Part shown: positions 22,263 to 33,916 of the stretch, piece by piece
Numbering within the stretch: position 1 is the first letter of the stretch
Layout: every line of letters starts with the position of its first letter
Source of the DNA: Bombyx mori
Taxonomy: Eukaryota; Arthropoda; Insecta; Lepidoptera; Bombycidae
Assembly: GCF_030269925.1 (NCBI RefSeq)
Contig: NC_085121.1
Location: 637,501-701,500 of the forward strand
Reading direction: 5' to 3'
Length of the DNA stretch: 64,000 bases
Program-made: the position numbers and the translations under genes
The notes under the pieces: generated by a model
Told to the model about the DNA's origin: nothing
The model's database searches: none
The model's input: only the letters and a program-made list of their open reading frames with translations

Positions 22263-23330
22263 TCATAGATGTCTTTCAAAAAATTCCTCGCAAAGGAGTA
22301 GTTAAATGTGCAACCATAGTTACTTCTATGTACTTGATACATGGACATGATATGCGACGCGTGAACGCAAACACAAACAAACAAACAAATATTTACTTTA
22401 GATATTAAAAGTTATAAAAAGGCATACATTATTCAAGCTTATCAACGGCATAGACAGTGACAGCTTTAATGCCATGGCAAAGTGAAGTCTTTAACAAACA
22501 TATTCATCAAGAGAATTTAATTGAAACTAATAAAATAAATATACACCACCGTGTTTTCATATGTCGGTACAGAACTATGTACTATGTACACACGCTCTCA
22601 TTACATACGCTATGTACATATTTGTACATTTACATAAATTATTATTCCCAAGTCTAATTCATCCTAACCGACCAAGGACATGTTAGGAGATCTAGAAGGA
22701 CCTAAACCTTATTCAAGCTAATTGAGAACTTACGTCCGCGACATAGAGAACACTGTCGCTTAAAACGAAGACAACAGTTACGTCATTTTCATATCGAAAT
22801 TCACGGTTGAAAGCGAAATTTATACCTGAGCCGCTTTTAATAGATTTTGGACTTTAGGTCTCAGGATCAAAGGTGATATTTGGTTGTAATTCACAAGAAA
22901 GGGATGCAGATATGAGTTAGAACGAGAAGCCTATATCCGTGGTGGTCCGTGACCTATCCTACTGACGAATGTCGAGCCCCGGAACGTATCCGAACAAAAC
23001 GTCTAGACGAATGTCAGCGTGTGCGTCGCGACATCTGTGTGCGTAGAGTCTCTCACCGACGGAGCGGTGTCAATGTGTGCATCAACTAATTTCTTATAGG
23101 AAAAGTTTTTTTACTATTCCCGGAGATGTTTGTTTTGTATATAACTTTGTTTCTTTTTTTTTACTATTTGTATACGGCTGATCCAATATACGTAAACTTT
23201 GTTTGTTCTTATAGTGTAATCTTAATTAAGGGTCACCTAATGTGCTCGCGAGTATTACGACATTGCAACGTAAATAGTTTTGATACTTGGGCCGCGTTTC
23301 ACGGGCATGGAACTGTATTAAACGTTTGTG
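22263..23330. other. Single-copy DNA, no gene recognised
   Basis: Short frames only, including a TTG-initiated 66-codon frame at 22457-22657 (+). No repeat family of this window was seen. Confidence 0.4.
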
Positions 23331-23411
23331 GCTGAACGAGCTCACGGTCGGCGGTGTACAGTGGAGTCCGTGGACATCACTTCGTGAATGACGTCACCTG
23401 CCTCAAGAAAT
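23331..23411 (-). mobile_element. Bm1 3' relic
   Basis: ggctgaacgagctcacggtc, tggagtccgtggacatcact and gaatgacgtcacctgcctca follow the antisense Bm1 3' order with many changes. Confidence 0.45.
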
Positions 23412-23800
23412 GAGATCAAAGTATTTTTATTTATTTATTTTTAAGTTATACTTCTTTAGGCGCGTTATGAAAAATTGATGAGAGTGAAATTTTACGATGC
23501 GCGCGTACCGTGACACAAAATTAACAGAATGAAGTTGCCCAATAAATCGCTCATTACAATACGACCGACGTAACTGGGCGAGTCTGAATATAGCCGCAGG
23601 TGAACTTTCCGAACCGTACCGAGAATTACCGAATTTATACGATGTCAAGAAAAGGGATGTCCAATATGCGTGTTTGAGGATGTTGTTTAATCGATTTTTT
23701 TTCAAATTGATTAATATATATTTAAATAAATAAATAAAAGAAACAAATTTAATAAAAATAAAGTATAACTTCTTACGCGCGTATATAAGTACGCGCACCC
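23412..23800. other. AT-rich DNA; 123-codon minus frame, not convincing
   Basis: A frame at 23427-23798 (-) encodes a Lys-, Phe- and Asn-rich peptide. Its composition follows the local AT content, and no domain is recognisable. Confidence 0.3.
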
Positions 23801-24086
23801 TTTTTTTTATTGCTTAGATGGGTGGACGAGCTCACAGCCCACCCGGTGTTAAGTGGTTACTGGAGCCCATAGACATCTACAAAGTGAATGCGCCACCCAC
23901 CTTGAGATATAAGTTCTAAGGTCTCAGTATAGTTACAACGGCTGCCCTACCCTTCAAACCGAAACGCATTACTGCTTCACAGCAGAAAGCAGAAGGCAGT
24001 CTCAACGGTATTGCTTCGCGGCTGGAACAGACAGGTCTGTGGGACCTACCCCGCGGGTTAAGGCTTATTGTGGCCCTACCGTCGGT
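23801..24086 (-). mobile_element. Bm1 SINE, chimeric or rearranged
   Basis: Clean antisense Bm1 from the poly-T at 23801 to about 23985, then an abrupt change. From 24002 a much more diverged second copy (caacggtattgcttcgcggc, gggacctaccccgcgggtta) repeats part of the body and carries on to gtggccctaccgtcgg. A younger copy inserted into or recombined with an older one would explain this. Confidence 0.65.
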
Positions 24087-24150
24087 CGATTATCGTTCGG
24101 AATACGTTGGTATAGTACTCAAAAGCGTTGTTGCCCATTCACCGATAAAT

Positions 24151-24330
24151 CCTTACCTCGAGGGGTTATTTCTAGATTCGCCAAACTAGTAGGTAAGCTC
24201 ACGGGGCTCTAACCTGACGTCGTTGCTAACACTAAGCCTAGCAAGAGCAGTGTTTCGCAGAATCTACCAGCGGATCGAAAACGCGACCCACTGAGAAGAT
24301 CCGGCGAGAAACTCAGTGAGCCGTGTCTGT
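24151..24330 (-). mobile_element. LINE family B 3' end
   Basis: ccttacctcgaggggttatt, agctcacggggctctaacct, gcaagagcagtgtttcgcag and tccggcgagaaactcagtga. Antisense, with no poly-T left. Confidence 0.7.
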
Positions 24331-24705
24331 AGGGTCCGCAGATTTAAGGCCACACTGCCATGGTGCCACCGTCACACATCACACATGTGGTCTATCGTTG
24401 AAAAAAATTCTTTATTTATTTATTTTGTAGATTGACGATCTATTTAGACATAAATGCTGATAGCGGGTCTCATTGTATTCGGTGGGTGTTCCCACAGTTT
24501 TAGAAGTAAACGCAAAACTCATTTATTATTATTAGATTTTAATCTAATTACGTACGTATCTTCCCTATGAGTTCATTGCGACTGCAAAACACACATCTAT
24601 ACTTATTGAGAAAATTCATAATAAATAAATAACTGGGAACAAATCACACACGGTTATTCGGCCTGAAAATAGGATTCCCTGTGTTATGAGTACAAGAGAC
24701 TCTGG

Positions 24706-24727
24706 TATATATATATATATATATATA
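24706..24727. repeat. (TA)11 microsatellite
   Basis: Uninterrupted alternating T and A, followed by cacaccc and an A-run. Confidence 0.9.
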
Positions 24728-24789
24728 ATACACACCCAAAAAAAAAAGAATAGTATGTACCTAAATATGAATTAAGGTTGTTAATAAAG

Positions 24790-24910
24790 GCTTCTTTATC
24801 TTTATCTTTAATACATACCTATTCATCACCCGAATGTTTGCCCAATGTGGGGATCAAATCCACAACCCTAGACACAACGGTCAGGGGCTCTAACTATTGC
24901 ACAATCGAAT
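24790..24910 (-). mobile_element. tRNA-derived SINE family D
   Basis: On the minus strand tagttagagcccctgacc (A-box-like) is followed by tggatttgatccccacattg (B-box-like, GGNTNGANNCC pattern) and ggcaaacattcgggtg, then a tail of TAAAGA-type repeats (plus strand tctttatctttatcttta). This arrangement is typical of lepidopteran tRNA-derived SINEs. Only one copy lies in the window. Confidence 0.5.
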
Positions 24911-26532
24911 CAGAATGTATTGTTTTCATTTAATATTGTGCAGCGTATATTCAACATCGTATGACCTCTCGAGGACACTCTTCGCCTTCGGGAAGGCCAT
25001 AGCGTGAGTTGACTTTGTTTAACATCACTTTACACGAGCGTTTTGTACATTATTGCGATCCTGTATCAGGATTTGGAGGACTTAGATAAGTTCATCGGTG
25101 CGTTAAAGGAAGGTAACAACAATTCGAAAAACTTATTCTTAAAATCGAGAGATATTTTTTTTATTGGCCGCTACGAAAACCCACGCTGCTACCAAAGAAA
25201 GACGCCTGATCGAAACTTCAATTTTATTGGAATCTCGACTATGAAACTCTGGTACTGACCAGAGAGAAATACACGCAAAATGATGGCGCCAACCATGTAG
25301 TTCATATGATTTAGTTTTATCAATTATAAACATATTTATACATGTCTATAATAGAGTCTGATAAATCATATTCCAGTTCTCCTGGATTGCCGTCAGGTTT
25401 GGTCACGTCAGAGCACCCAGGTTAATCGGTGCCGCCAAGATGCCTCGTACCGAAATTGTATCAAAAACCAAACTTTGCATCCACAACGAGCCGGTTAACG
25501 TAAAAACAGCACACTCTGAACACTGGAGAACACCAAAAGTGTCGCTTGTAATCCACAAGCGGTATCTATTCGTCTTACTAACACACACAACAATAAATAG
25601 CATCATCGAATAAAGAGCCGTAATATTACGCACACACACGCAACGATGGAGTACGGTTTATGCAAGCCCTTTGCCCTTGTAGTTCGTTGGCCCGGGACGT
25701 CCGTGGACTAAGTAAGGTCACAGGGGGGCGCGGGTCATGGGTATTTTCGGGAGCTGTAGACAGCTAGAGGTGAACAAGGTCGCGCTGCTGTCGTTTGAGA
25801 CAATTACATTTATCAGCTGTATTGAATTGAAAAAAATTGTGTCAGAATAACAAAACTAAGTTCTATCTAAAGATATTGTTTTGTGTTAATTTTCTAAATT
25901 ACTTCATTGCTATACCGTACGTTCTGTGGGAAGTGTTCCGAGGAAGGGTTTGAGACCGCCCCGCACTGAACCAGAATTCATCCTTAACAGTAATCAGAGC
26001 GAACATCCACAGTTCCAAGATCGTTTTTATGACGCGCCGACCGTCTTGCAGTCAATTTCCATCAGCAGTACTACCCGATCACATATCTACCCTTGAGAAA
26101 GCCAATGTTACTGAGCAACAGAGATCCCTCACCATCAAAGTGCCTTCGAAAGCAATACAAAATACAAAAATATACCTAGCTGTTATATCTTTCGCGATGG
26201 TTGTTTTCGTAGCGGCCAATTCAGGACGATACGATTTTCCTCGAATTGTATTAAACGTGGTTAGTATCCGAATATGTCGATCGAATAGCACTCGACTATA
26301 GATAATGCACAGCCTAAAGCTAACGAGATGTCGAATATAGAATCTACTAGAAGTTAAAACTAGCTTTAATAACTCTTCAGTCGTGCGTCGCCATGAAAAC
26401 ATTGTACATCAATGTACAAAATGAACATCATTAACTAACAAGTTCTTAGCACAAACTTTAGCTTCGATATTTGTTACTAATTAAAAACTAAAAATCGTGG
26501 TGAGAACCCGTTAAATAATCATATTTATAGTT
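24911..26532. other. Mixed single-copy DNA
   Basis: Frames of up to 107 codons: 26029-26301 (+, 90) and 26079-26402 (-, 107) overlap on opposite strands, so at most one could be real. No domain is recognised in either. The stretch at 25920-26100 is less AT-rich than its surroundings and may be a worn transposon remnant. Near 25690 is a GC-rich patch (ggcccgggacgtccgtgg). Confidence 0.3.
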
Positions 26533-26776
26533 TACTGGGGGTACGACGTCTTGTGAGTCCGCGCAGGTAGGTACCACCGCCCCGCCTATTTCTGCCGTGA
26601 AGCAGTAATGCGTTTCGGTTTGAAGGGTATGGCCGTTGTACTGTATAAAACTGAAACCTTGGAACTCATATCTCAAGTTAGGTGGCGGCATTTACGTTGT
26701 AGATGTATATGGGCTCCGGTAACCATTTAACATCAAGTCATTCGTGAGGTCATCCAACTGTCCAAGCAATAAAAAT
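26533..26776 (+). mobile_element. Bm1 SINE, 5'-truncated, moderately diverged
   Basis: tactgggggtacgacgtctt to actgtccaagcaataaaaat. Short deletions around the gggtggggcagcc block. Confidence 0.85.
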
Positions 26777-27278
26777 ATATTTAAAAAGCCGCAAAAAGTC
26801 ATAACAGTACATAAATACGTGACCCCCAGCGGAAAACTGCATTGAGATCATTAACTGAGCGATTTGATCAAGTAAAACATCTAAGAAATCTCCGATATCA
26901 CAAACACGAGCTGTAGAGGTATCGAAGAGGTCAAAGGTCACAGAATGTCACTCTCGATCCAGAATAATTATTCCAATTAGTTCAACAGCAAATTACCGAG
27001 CGAAAATAATATGTGGAAATCTCAGCGGGCGGTGCAGCCCGGGCGAGGTCGACGTCCGGAGCATAGGACGTCCCTGCCCTACCTGGAGGAACACTCAAAG
27101 GTCCCCTTTCGGGATAGCAGCTACGTTATTACGAAAACTGAAGTTTACCTTAAGTTTACCTTAAGTATACCTTAAGGTCAACTCGACTTAACTCAATATG
27201 TATGTATTTATTTCTGAAAATTCGAATATCACATTTGGACAAAGTTATTTTAAAAGAAGACGACTAGCTCATGGTGCA
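26777..27278. other. Gap with GC-rich patch and 11-bp minisatellite
   Basis: 27025-27115 is GC-rich (gcagcccgggcgaggtcgac). At 27147-27180 a unit of the form ttaagtttacc is repeated three times with one change. Confidence 0.45.
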
Positions 27279-27708
27279 TCTACTTATATACTAATATTAT
27301 AAAGAAAAGATTTGTTTGTTTGTTTGTATTGAATAGGCTCCGAAACTACTGCACCGATTTGAAAAATTCTTTCACTGTTTGGAAGCTACACTATTCCCGA
27401 GTGACATAGGTTATAATCTTTTTGAAAAAAATTTGAGATCCTTACTAAAACTCCAATAATGTAACTCAAAGTGTAAAAAAATTACCTAAAATATTCTTTA
27501 CATCGCGCGCCCTGCGAAAACAATTTATGATAAAATAAAATAATGTACTACGACCACATTATTATTTATGAAAAGTGTTGCGACAGCATATGTCTAACTA
27601 TTATAGTTATGCCATAACAAGTGCTATTTTATTTAAAAAAATAAAACAACGTCAAATATCGTTGAAACTTTTGTTAAAGACCCGAGCGGAACCGGAGCGG
27701 GCCGCTAG
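27279..27708 (+). mobile_element. Helitron-like element H-a, structurally complete copy
   Basis: A|TCTACTTATATACTAATA at the left end and gagcgggccgCTAG|T at the right, i.e. a TC start and CTAG end in an AT target, as in Helitrons. Just before the end agcgg and ccgct can pair to form the expected 3' hairpin. About 430 bp, non-coding; recognisable words include gaataggctccgaaactact and gtttggaagctacactattc. Other copies: 3604, 30952, 37666 and 40670. Confidence 0.75.
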
Positions 27709-28391
27709 TCTGATATAAAGTGGTACCGAAACTCATAGACATCAGAAAATGAATACTGTAATAATTCTATTATATTGAGGTCAGTTTATAGAAATAAAGA
27801 TAGATTCCTCCACAATCACAACATGCTTTTCCCACCAGCCTGTCTTATCTAAACTATTACGATAAAATACATATACACTCTTCCACAACTATAAGTACTA
27901 AATAATAAAAATATCAAAATAAATAAACATAACGTGTCTTCATAAGTTGGTCGGGTGATGTTCGCCGGCATTACGGCATCGCGTCCGGTCGGCGGTTCGT
28001 AGCTCCGTAGCGTCCTCTACGCCGTAGCAGAAGGTGAATAGGGTTGGGAGTTCGTAGATCTTGCACACAGGCTGTTCACCTTTAATTCCACATTCGAAGG
28101 TTGTTTTTGTAGCTGAAGTATTTTTATATGACCGGATTGGAAAATCTTAATTTTTATTGTTCAATTAACTAAGTTTAGCATCAAATAATGTTTATCGTAA
28201 AAAATAATAATAATAATTTAAGGTCGCATTTCTTTAGTCGAACGTTAGTAACCGACTCGATGCTAAGCTTCACGATACTACGTAATATAATATAAAAAAA
28301 AAACAATAATTATTTCATTCATTTTTTTTACATTGTTGTTTGTTCATTTTAACTGACAGCGCGGCAACAACAAAGCATATGGTTTTGTTGC
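27709..28391. other. Gap with GC-rich block
   Basis: 27955-28080 is GC-rich (ttcgccggcattacggcatc, cgtccggtcggcggttcg) and unlike its AT-rich surroundings. No protein similarity was recognised and it is not matched elsewhere in the window. Confidence 0.35.
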
Positions 28392-28596
28392 TAATATGTG
28401 TGGACTAGCTTACGGTCCACCTGATGTTAAGTGGTTACCAGAGCCCATAGACATTAACAACGTCAATGTCGCCACCCACCTTGAGACACGTTCTCATTTT
28501 ACAGTATGACGGCTGATTCACCCTTCAAATCGAAACGCATTACTGCTTCACGGCAGAAATAGACCTACCCATGCGGACTCACAATACGTCCTAATA
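28392..28596 (-). mobile_element. Bm1 SINE, truncated at both ends
   Basis: atatgtgtggactagcttac to actcacaatacgtcc. Lacks the poly-T and about 25 bp between the gcagaaata and gacctaccc blocks. Confidence 0.8.
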
Positions 28597-29303
28597 AAAG
28601 TAACAAAATGCTTTGTGACTTAGTATCATTGTCGACGATACGACATTAAACAAATTCCGTGCTATATTAAAAGTCTTGAATATGCAAATACATAATAACA
28701 CAGATCTAACAAAATAACAAGCTAGATTATTTTCCTGAAGTTATAATAGTAAATAAACACGACAAAATATTTCATTCGTAATATCAAACTCAATTTCGTT
28801 TGCGAGACAACGTTTTGTGTATGTATTTCGTATGTCAATAAAAAAAAAAAAAACCTAAGCACTCAAATTGTATTTTGTGTGTACAATGAAGAATCATTTA
28901 CCAAAAGTAGAGTGAAGCGTTTAACCCGTTTCGAAGTCACGTCCTTTGAAATTATACCTGGAACACGGTGAACATTTCCTCCCTTTGTCTGCCCTACACG
29001 TGTCAAATTATACAGATGTAGGTCGTCTGGGTACATTCGTCTTGTTTTATATCGAAGCACGCGTGGTAATGTCATATATATTACTTGAATTATATATATA
29101 TGTACGTATTATTTCAGGACGAGGGTAGGTGATCGCGATTCGTTAAGCTATTAATAATAGCGTCGCAGGAAAATCGCAATTACAATATGCTTGTTTTGTA
29201 AGTACTAGATATAGTTGTGATTGGAACGGATTATTCAAAGAAATTCAGGGAACATAATAAATTACTTTATACAAGGCAGTGGGATGATTCTACTGTAACC
29301 TTT
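28597..29303. other. AT-rich single-copy DNA
   Basis: No gene recognised; a 70-codon (-) and a 60-codon (+) frame overlap on opposite strands at 28863-29128. Confidence 0.35.
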
Positions 29304-29606
29304 TGGCTGGCTGCCCCAACCTTTAAACCAAAACGCATCAATGTTTCACGGCAGAAATAGGCAGGGTGGTGGTACCTATCCGTGCGGACTCACAAGAGGG
29401 CCGACCATCAGTAATTACGCCAATTATATTTTTACGGGTTTGATTTTTATTGCACGATGTTATTCCTTCACCGTGGAAGTCAATCGTGAGCATTTGTTAA
29501 GTACGCATTTCAGTAGAAAAGCTGTTATCCGCTGGCGGGATTCGAACACTATTGCATCGCTCGATACGAATGCACCGGACGTCTTAATCTTAACGCCACG
29601 ACGACA
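29304..29606 (-). mobile_element. Bm1 SINE, 5' two-thirds including tRNA-like head
   Basis: Antisense. The 3' ~140 bp (A-tail side) are missing, but the middle (gcacgatgttattccttcac) and head (gcgggattcgaacactattg, ttaacgccacgacgac) are present. This is the reverse of the usual 5' truncation, so it reflects a later deletion. It accounts for most of the 142-codon plus-strand frame at 29341-29769, which is therefore not a gene. Confidence 0.85.
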
Positions 29607-30951
29607 CAAATCCAAATCTTCCAAATCTATACAAATTAGAGTTAACTTTTACGCGATCGAGAAGTTAAAAAAACTCTTACTAAGCACACTGAAACGAGAA
29701 TATTTTGATTACACTCAACGACTCGCCAGAATCCCTGAAGGCACTATGTTATCGAACGTTAATGTGTAAGTGGGAGGGTTCAATGTCATACCGCATAACT
29801 GCAGGCCGACACGTCGTAGGGCGGGCGGCGCGTCCTTCCTAGGGCGGCCGACAACCCCTGGCTTTAACGTACTATTCTAGCAAACAAACTCACCCTAACC
29901 CTTCACGGAATCTGCACTGGAAGTACGATAAGCCTTTTTTGAGAGTCACTCACTCAGTTCTGTAAGTTTAATCATTATTAACAGACTTATTTGTTGTTTC
30001 AGGTTTAGTAAATGCGTGCGAGTGGGGACAGTCTTATGTTATAATTTAAACCATAGATAATACACATAAATGATTTAAACCAGTTTTACGATTTAATCAC
30101 TCGCTTGCTTATATCTTTACAGATCAGTTGTGGTCAGGTATAAATAAGGTTTAAGCGTCTGTCCCTTTAGGTTACAGAATCGTAAAACTACTTTTAATTA
30201 TGATTATGACTAGTTAGAACTGAAGGCAGTGTATTAGTGTTAATTTTGAGCACAATTACTTGAGTCTGGCCTAACACTGCCACTTGAGACATATATCTTG
30301 TGATGGACTCATTTTTCGTGTGCTTTGTTGAGTATAGTATTTATTTATTATTAGCCGACTTTAACTCCAAAGAAGGTGTATTTATTTTGATAAACTAATC
30401 CGGCGTGATTTGTGTGAAAGTGATACAGTATGTAGCGCGAGCGGCAGATAGATGAGCGTATGCTTGGGCGGATTTAGCAGTAATAAGAGTGCACTGGACT
30501 GAAGCGACTATTGTAAACTTGAAAGTTCTCCGAGACATTTCATTACTTGACGCTACAGTAAGTGCTTCTCTGACTGAATACTTAAGTTACGGTTTATGTT
30601 TTCGTATTAATAAGTAGATGAGATTAAATATTACTATTGTCCACTTTTATGTTTTTATAATCCGATATTTATTGAATTTTGCTATTTATTTACGGGGCTC
30701 TCAGGTGATTTGATTTGATTTGATTTATAAGCTTAAAACCAAAGACGTTCTCTAGGAATCGTGGAAGCAATGTTATCGGTTATCTAATAAAAATGAACAA
30801 AACATATGATAGTTTATAAAAAAGTAAGCTAAGTGTATGATTTTCTTTACTCAAAAACAATTACAGTAATTTGCCGTCTGAACTTTCAAATAACATGAAG
30901 CTTCGTGGCCTAAATACACTAATTGGTGGTATAATACGACCACCCACTATT
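29607..30951. other. Mostly single-copy DNA
   Basis: A GC-rich motif block lies at about 29800-29860 (see findings). (TGATT)4 is at 30706-30725. No gene recognised. Confidence 0.4.
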
Positions 30952-31462
30952 TCTATACTTATAATAATATTATAAAGAGGAAAGATTTGTTTGTTTGTTG
31001 TATTGAATATGCTCCGAAACTACTGAACCGATTTGAATAATTCTTTCATTGTTTGGAAGCTACACTATTCCTGAGTGACATAGGCTATAATCTTTTTTGA
31101 AAAAAAAGTTAGGGATCCTTACTAAAACTCCAATAATGTAACCCAAGGTGTAGAAAATTACCTAAAATATTCTTTAAATCGCATGCCCTGCGAAAACTAT
31201 TTGATGGTAGAATAAAATAATGTACTACGACTTTATAGAACTATTATAGTTATGACGCAATAAGTGTTCTTTTATTTAAAAAAATAAAACAACGTTTAGC
31301 GGTAGGCAACGGCTTGGCTCTGCCCCTGGCATTGCTGAAGTCCACGGGCGACGGTAACCACTCACCATCAGGTGGGCCGTATGCTCCTCTGCTTACAAGG
31401 GCAATAAAAAAAAATTGTTGAAATTTTTGTTAGACACGAGCGAAGCCGGAACGGGCCGCTGG
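30952..31462 (+). mobile_element. Helitron-like element H-a, interrupted by a LINE tail
   Basis: Left end tctatacttataataatatt, right end gaacgggccgctgg (CTAG changed to CTGG). Internal words match 27279-27708. At about 31295-31414 the sequence is replaced by a LINE tail. The element resumes with gttgaaatttttgttagaca. About 8 bp of the expected Helitron sequence at the junction are missing. Confidence 0.75.
31295..31414 (+). mobile_element. Jockey-type LINE tail nested in a Helitron-like copy
   Basis: gcggtaggcaacggcttggc to tgcttacaagggcaataaaa plus A-run. A 5'-truncated insertion of ~120 bp, younger than its host element. Confidence 0.8.
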
Positions 31463-31684
31463 TATTAAATAAAGAACAATAAAGTATTAACACTTAAACA
31501 AAAGTTCGGTCAAAATAGGTGATTATAAGTGAAAGACCTTCCTAGAGGAGTGACATTGGTTGGAGGAGGCTTCGCCCGGCGCAGGCCGCAGGGTCGATGC
31601 CCGCCCTAGGAAGGACGTACCGCCCTGGACGAGGTAATCCTGCTCCGATGGAACCGGGACTCTGGACTATTTATTTCGTCACAG
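31463..31684. other. Gap with GC-rich motif
   Basis: 31558-31645 carries the GC-rich motif in inverted orientation (gccctaggaaggacgtaccg). Nothing else recognised. Confidence 0.4.
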
Positions 31685-32133
31685 TTTTTTATATTTATTG
31701 CTTTATTGCGTAGATTGGTAGAGGAGCTCACAGCCCACTTTGTGTTAAGTGGTTATCGGAGCCCATAGACATCTATCACGGAAATGCCGCCACACTTTGA
31801 GATATGTGTTCTAAGGTCTCAGTATAGTTACAACGGCTGACCCACTCTTCAAACTAAAACGCATTACTGCTTCACGACCAAAATAGGCAGGGTGTTGGTA
31901 CTTACTCGTACGGACTCACAAGAGGTCCTACCACCAGTAATCACGCAAATTATAATTTTGCAGGTTTGATTTTTATTACACGACGTTATTCCTTCACCGT
32001 GGAAGTCAATCGTGAGCATTTGTCAAGTACGTATTTCATTAGAAAAATTGGTGCTTGCCTGCGATTCGAACACCGCTGCATCGCTAGATACGAATGCAAC
32101 GGACGTCTTACTTATCCTTTAGGTCACAACAAC
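31685..32133 (-). mobile_element. Bm1 SINE, near full length
   Basis: Antisense: T-rich start, 3' body, central part (cacgacgttattccttcacc) and head (tgcgattcgaacaccgctgc, ctttaggtcacaacaac). More diverged than 5444-5882. The 63-codon frame at 31966-32157 is a by-product. Confidence 0.87.
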
Positions 32134-32291
32134 ACAAAATTTTATAAATCATTTTAGATACATTTATGTGAAGATTTACTTGGATAGCGCTTCGCGGGAA
32201 CGAGATGATTTCTGCCGGCTTATTCATTAATAAACTCTTTGTTACAACGTAATCTTACTTATGTATTGTGTCCGCAATTTATTATTATTAA

Positions 32292-32596
32292 CTAGCGGAC
32301 CCGGCGAACTTTGTTCCGCCACACGGTTTGTTTCAAACACATCAACCGGTCAACTTCAAAATTTTACTTTATTTAACCATAGAACGTTTAGCTGTCAGTT
32401 GCGTTTTGTTATTCCATATCAGTGGCGTTTTGTTATACCACGTTTTATGTCACGTCCTACGGGAACGTGATAAAAAGTATCCTATATCCTTCTCCTGGTT
32501 CTAAACTACTTCCTCGCCAATCTTCAGCCAAATCCGTTCAGCCGTTCTTGAGTTATAAATGGTGTAACTAACATGACTTTCTTTTATATATATAGA
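32292..32596 (-). mobile_element. Helitron-like element, family H-c
   Basis: On the minus strand it starts TCTATATATATAAAAGAAAG after an A (right boundary at 32596) and ends gttcgccgggtccgCTAG|T (left boundary at 32292). 305 bp, non-coding. Internal words such as gaacggctgaacggatttgg (minus strand) are typical of lepidopteran Helitron-derived repeats. Confidence 0.65.
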
Positions 32597-33236
32597 TTTG
32601 GTCTAATTGACAATACAAGATACTTACGAGTACCTGTATAAACAAAATATACATGGACTTGTTGAATTTGTTTTGGCATTCAGTAACTCTTTAACGTGAC
32701 ATTTTAATTTACAAATTCTAATCGTTTGTTTTTTTAAAATTGAATGATTTATCTACTCAAATCCTCTACTGTAATTTTCCCTAAATTAGAGAAAAAAAGT
32801 TTACTTTAGAAGTTTTAAATGATTCAGTTTTTCTGCGTATGTTGTTACTCTATTTGTCATCATTATCTCCTAGTGTCGATAGGCGCGCTTGGACTGTCGT
32901 TTTGGTGAATGCGATGTGTCTGATATCGGCACGGGAGAGGGCGGCCCGGTTGAGAGGTGATCGTCCGCCCGAGGAAGGACGCGTCGTCCGCCCTGCGACC
33001 AAAACACCGCCTCGTTAGGCTAAAGGCCTTTTAGTTAACGGATAACCTAATGTCTTCTGAAGCGAAGCTATAGTCTAGTGTTTATACAGAGGCGCGGTCC
33101 CATCCTTGCGCGTGTCAGACTTATGATAATTGTCTACGGAGACCGAGTTACTACCCTCCTGTAGCGGAACTACTTTAAGTGCCCAATTCTTATCTCAGAT
33201 ACCGGTAGTAGGGCATACAATTGTTATTATATTACA
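32597..33236. other. AT-rich DNA followed by GC-rich motif block
   Basis: 32934-33000 contains the GC-rich motif again (cgcccgaggaaggacgcgtc). No gene recognised. Confidence 0.4.
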
Positions 33237-33387
33237 CTAGCTTTTGCCCTCATTTAGGTAGAAAGTGAAAATATTTTGAAACATTCTTTATTGGTGTTCC
33301 ACTTTTATCGGTCTCATGATGTTATATAGCCTATAGTCTTCCTCAATAAATGGGCTATCTAACACTGAAAGAAATTTTCAAATCCAG
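33237..33387 (-). mobile_element. Helitron-like fragment
   Basis: Starts a|CTAGcttttgccctcat (the 3' end on the minus strand) and runs through tatagcctatagtcttcctc to gaaagaaattttcaaatcc, where the expected 5' part is missing and a local duplication begins. Confidence 0.5.
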
Positions 33388-33390
33388 TGT

Positions 33391-33530
33391 GCAACTGTGG
33401 GAAATACGTATCGGTTTGAAGGTTTGGATACTTTCATGGGAATGGTGACTCCCTGAGAAGATTCGGCGAGAAACTCAGTGAGCAACTACGGGAAATACGT
33501 ATAGGTTTGAAGATTTGGATACTTTCATGT
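33391..33530. repeat. Direct repeat with 91-bp period, 1.5 units
   Basis: gcaactgtgggaaatacgta at 33391 and gcaactacgggaaatacgta at 33482 start two ~49-bp repeats (each ending tttggatactttcatg). The first unit also carries gagaagattcggcgagaaac, a LINE family B fragment. Confidence 0.65.
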
Positions 33531-33916
33531 GCATATCATGACCTCAGCGTATTATTTTAACCACGTTGATTTTACTAATGATGCCACCATAAAATAAATA
33601 TAACAATAATTTCCATAAAAAATATCAGTCAACGATCATAATAAAGTAAGCTCAACGTTTCAAAAGCTTCCAAGTTGTTAAGTCTACGTATGTAACGAAA
33701 GCTTAAGTCACATTGAGTGTGAACCTAGAAAGCGTATTACGAGAGCGGGCTGTGGGGAGGGCGCCGCGACCTTCCCAGGGCGGCCCCCCCGCCCGGGTGT
33801 CATTCATACCTGGATGTTTTAAAGAGAATGATGAGCCATGCATTCGTTGGCTCGATGGCCCGGGACATACACATAATAGATTACATATTTTATTTTCGGA
33901 ATCATATTTATATTAA
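33531..33916. other. Short gap; GC-rich motif at 33741-33800
   Basis: The block gagggcgccgcgaccttccc, agggcggcc and a C-run is the fourth occurrence of the GC-rich motif. A 67-codon frame at 33713-33916 runs through it without recognisable homology. Confidence 0.4.

Noticed and set aside
23427..23798. 123-codon minus-strand frame
   Set aside because: Composition is what AT-rich DNA gives (Lys, Asn, Phe, Ile), with no domain. The upstream end borders a Bm1 poly-T.
26029..26402. Opposed 90- and 107-codon frames
   Set aside because: Both strands are open over the same stretch, so open length carries little weight; no family recognised.
29341..29769. 142-codon plus-strand open frame, the longest in the window
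   Set aside because: Its first half is antisense Bm1 (29304-29606) and the remainder has no recognisable homology, so it is a fortuitous frame.
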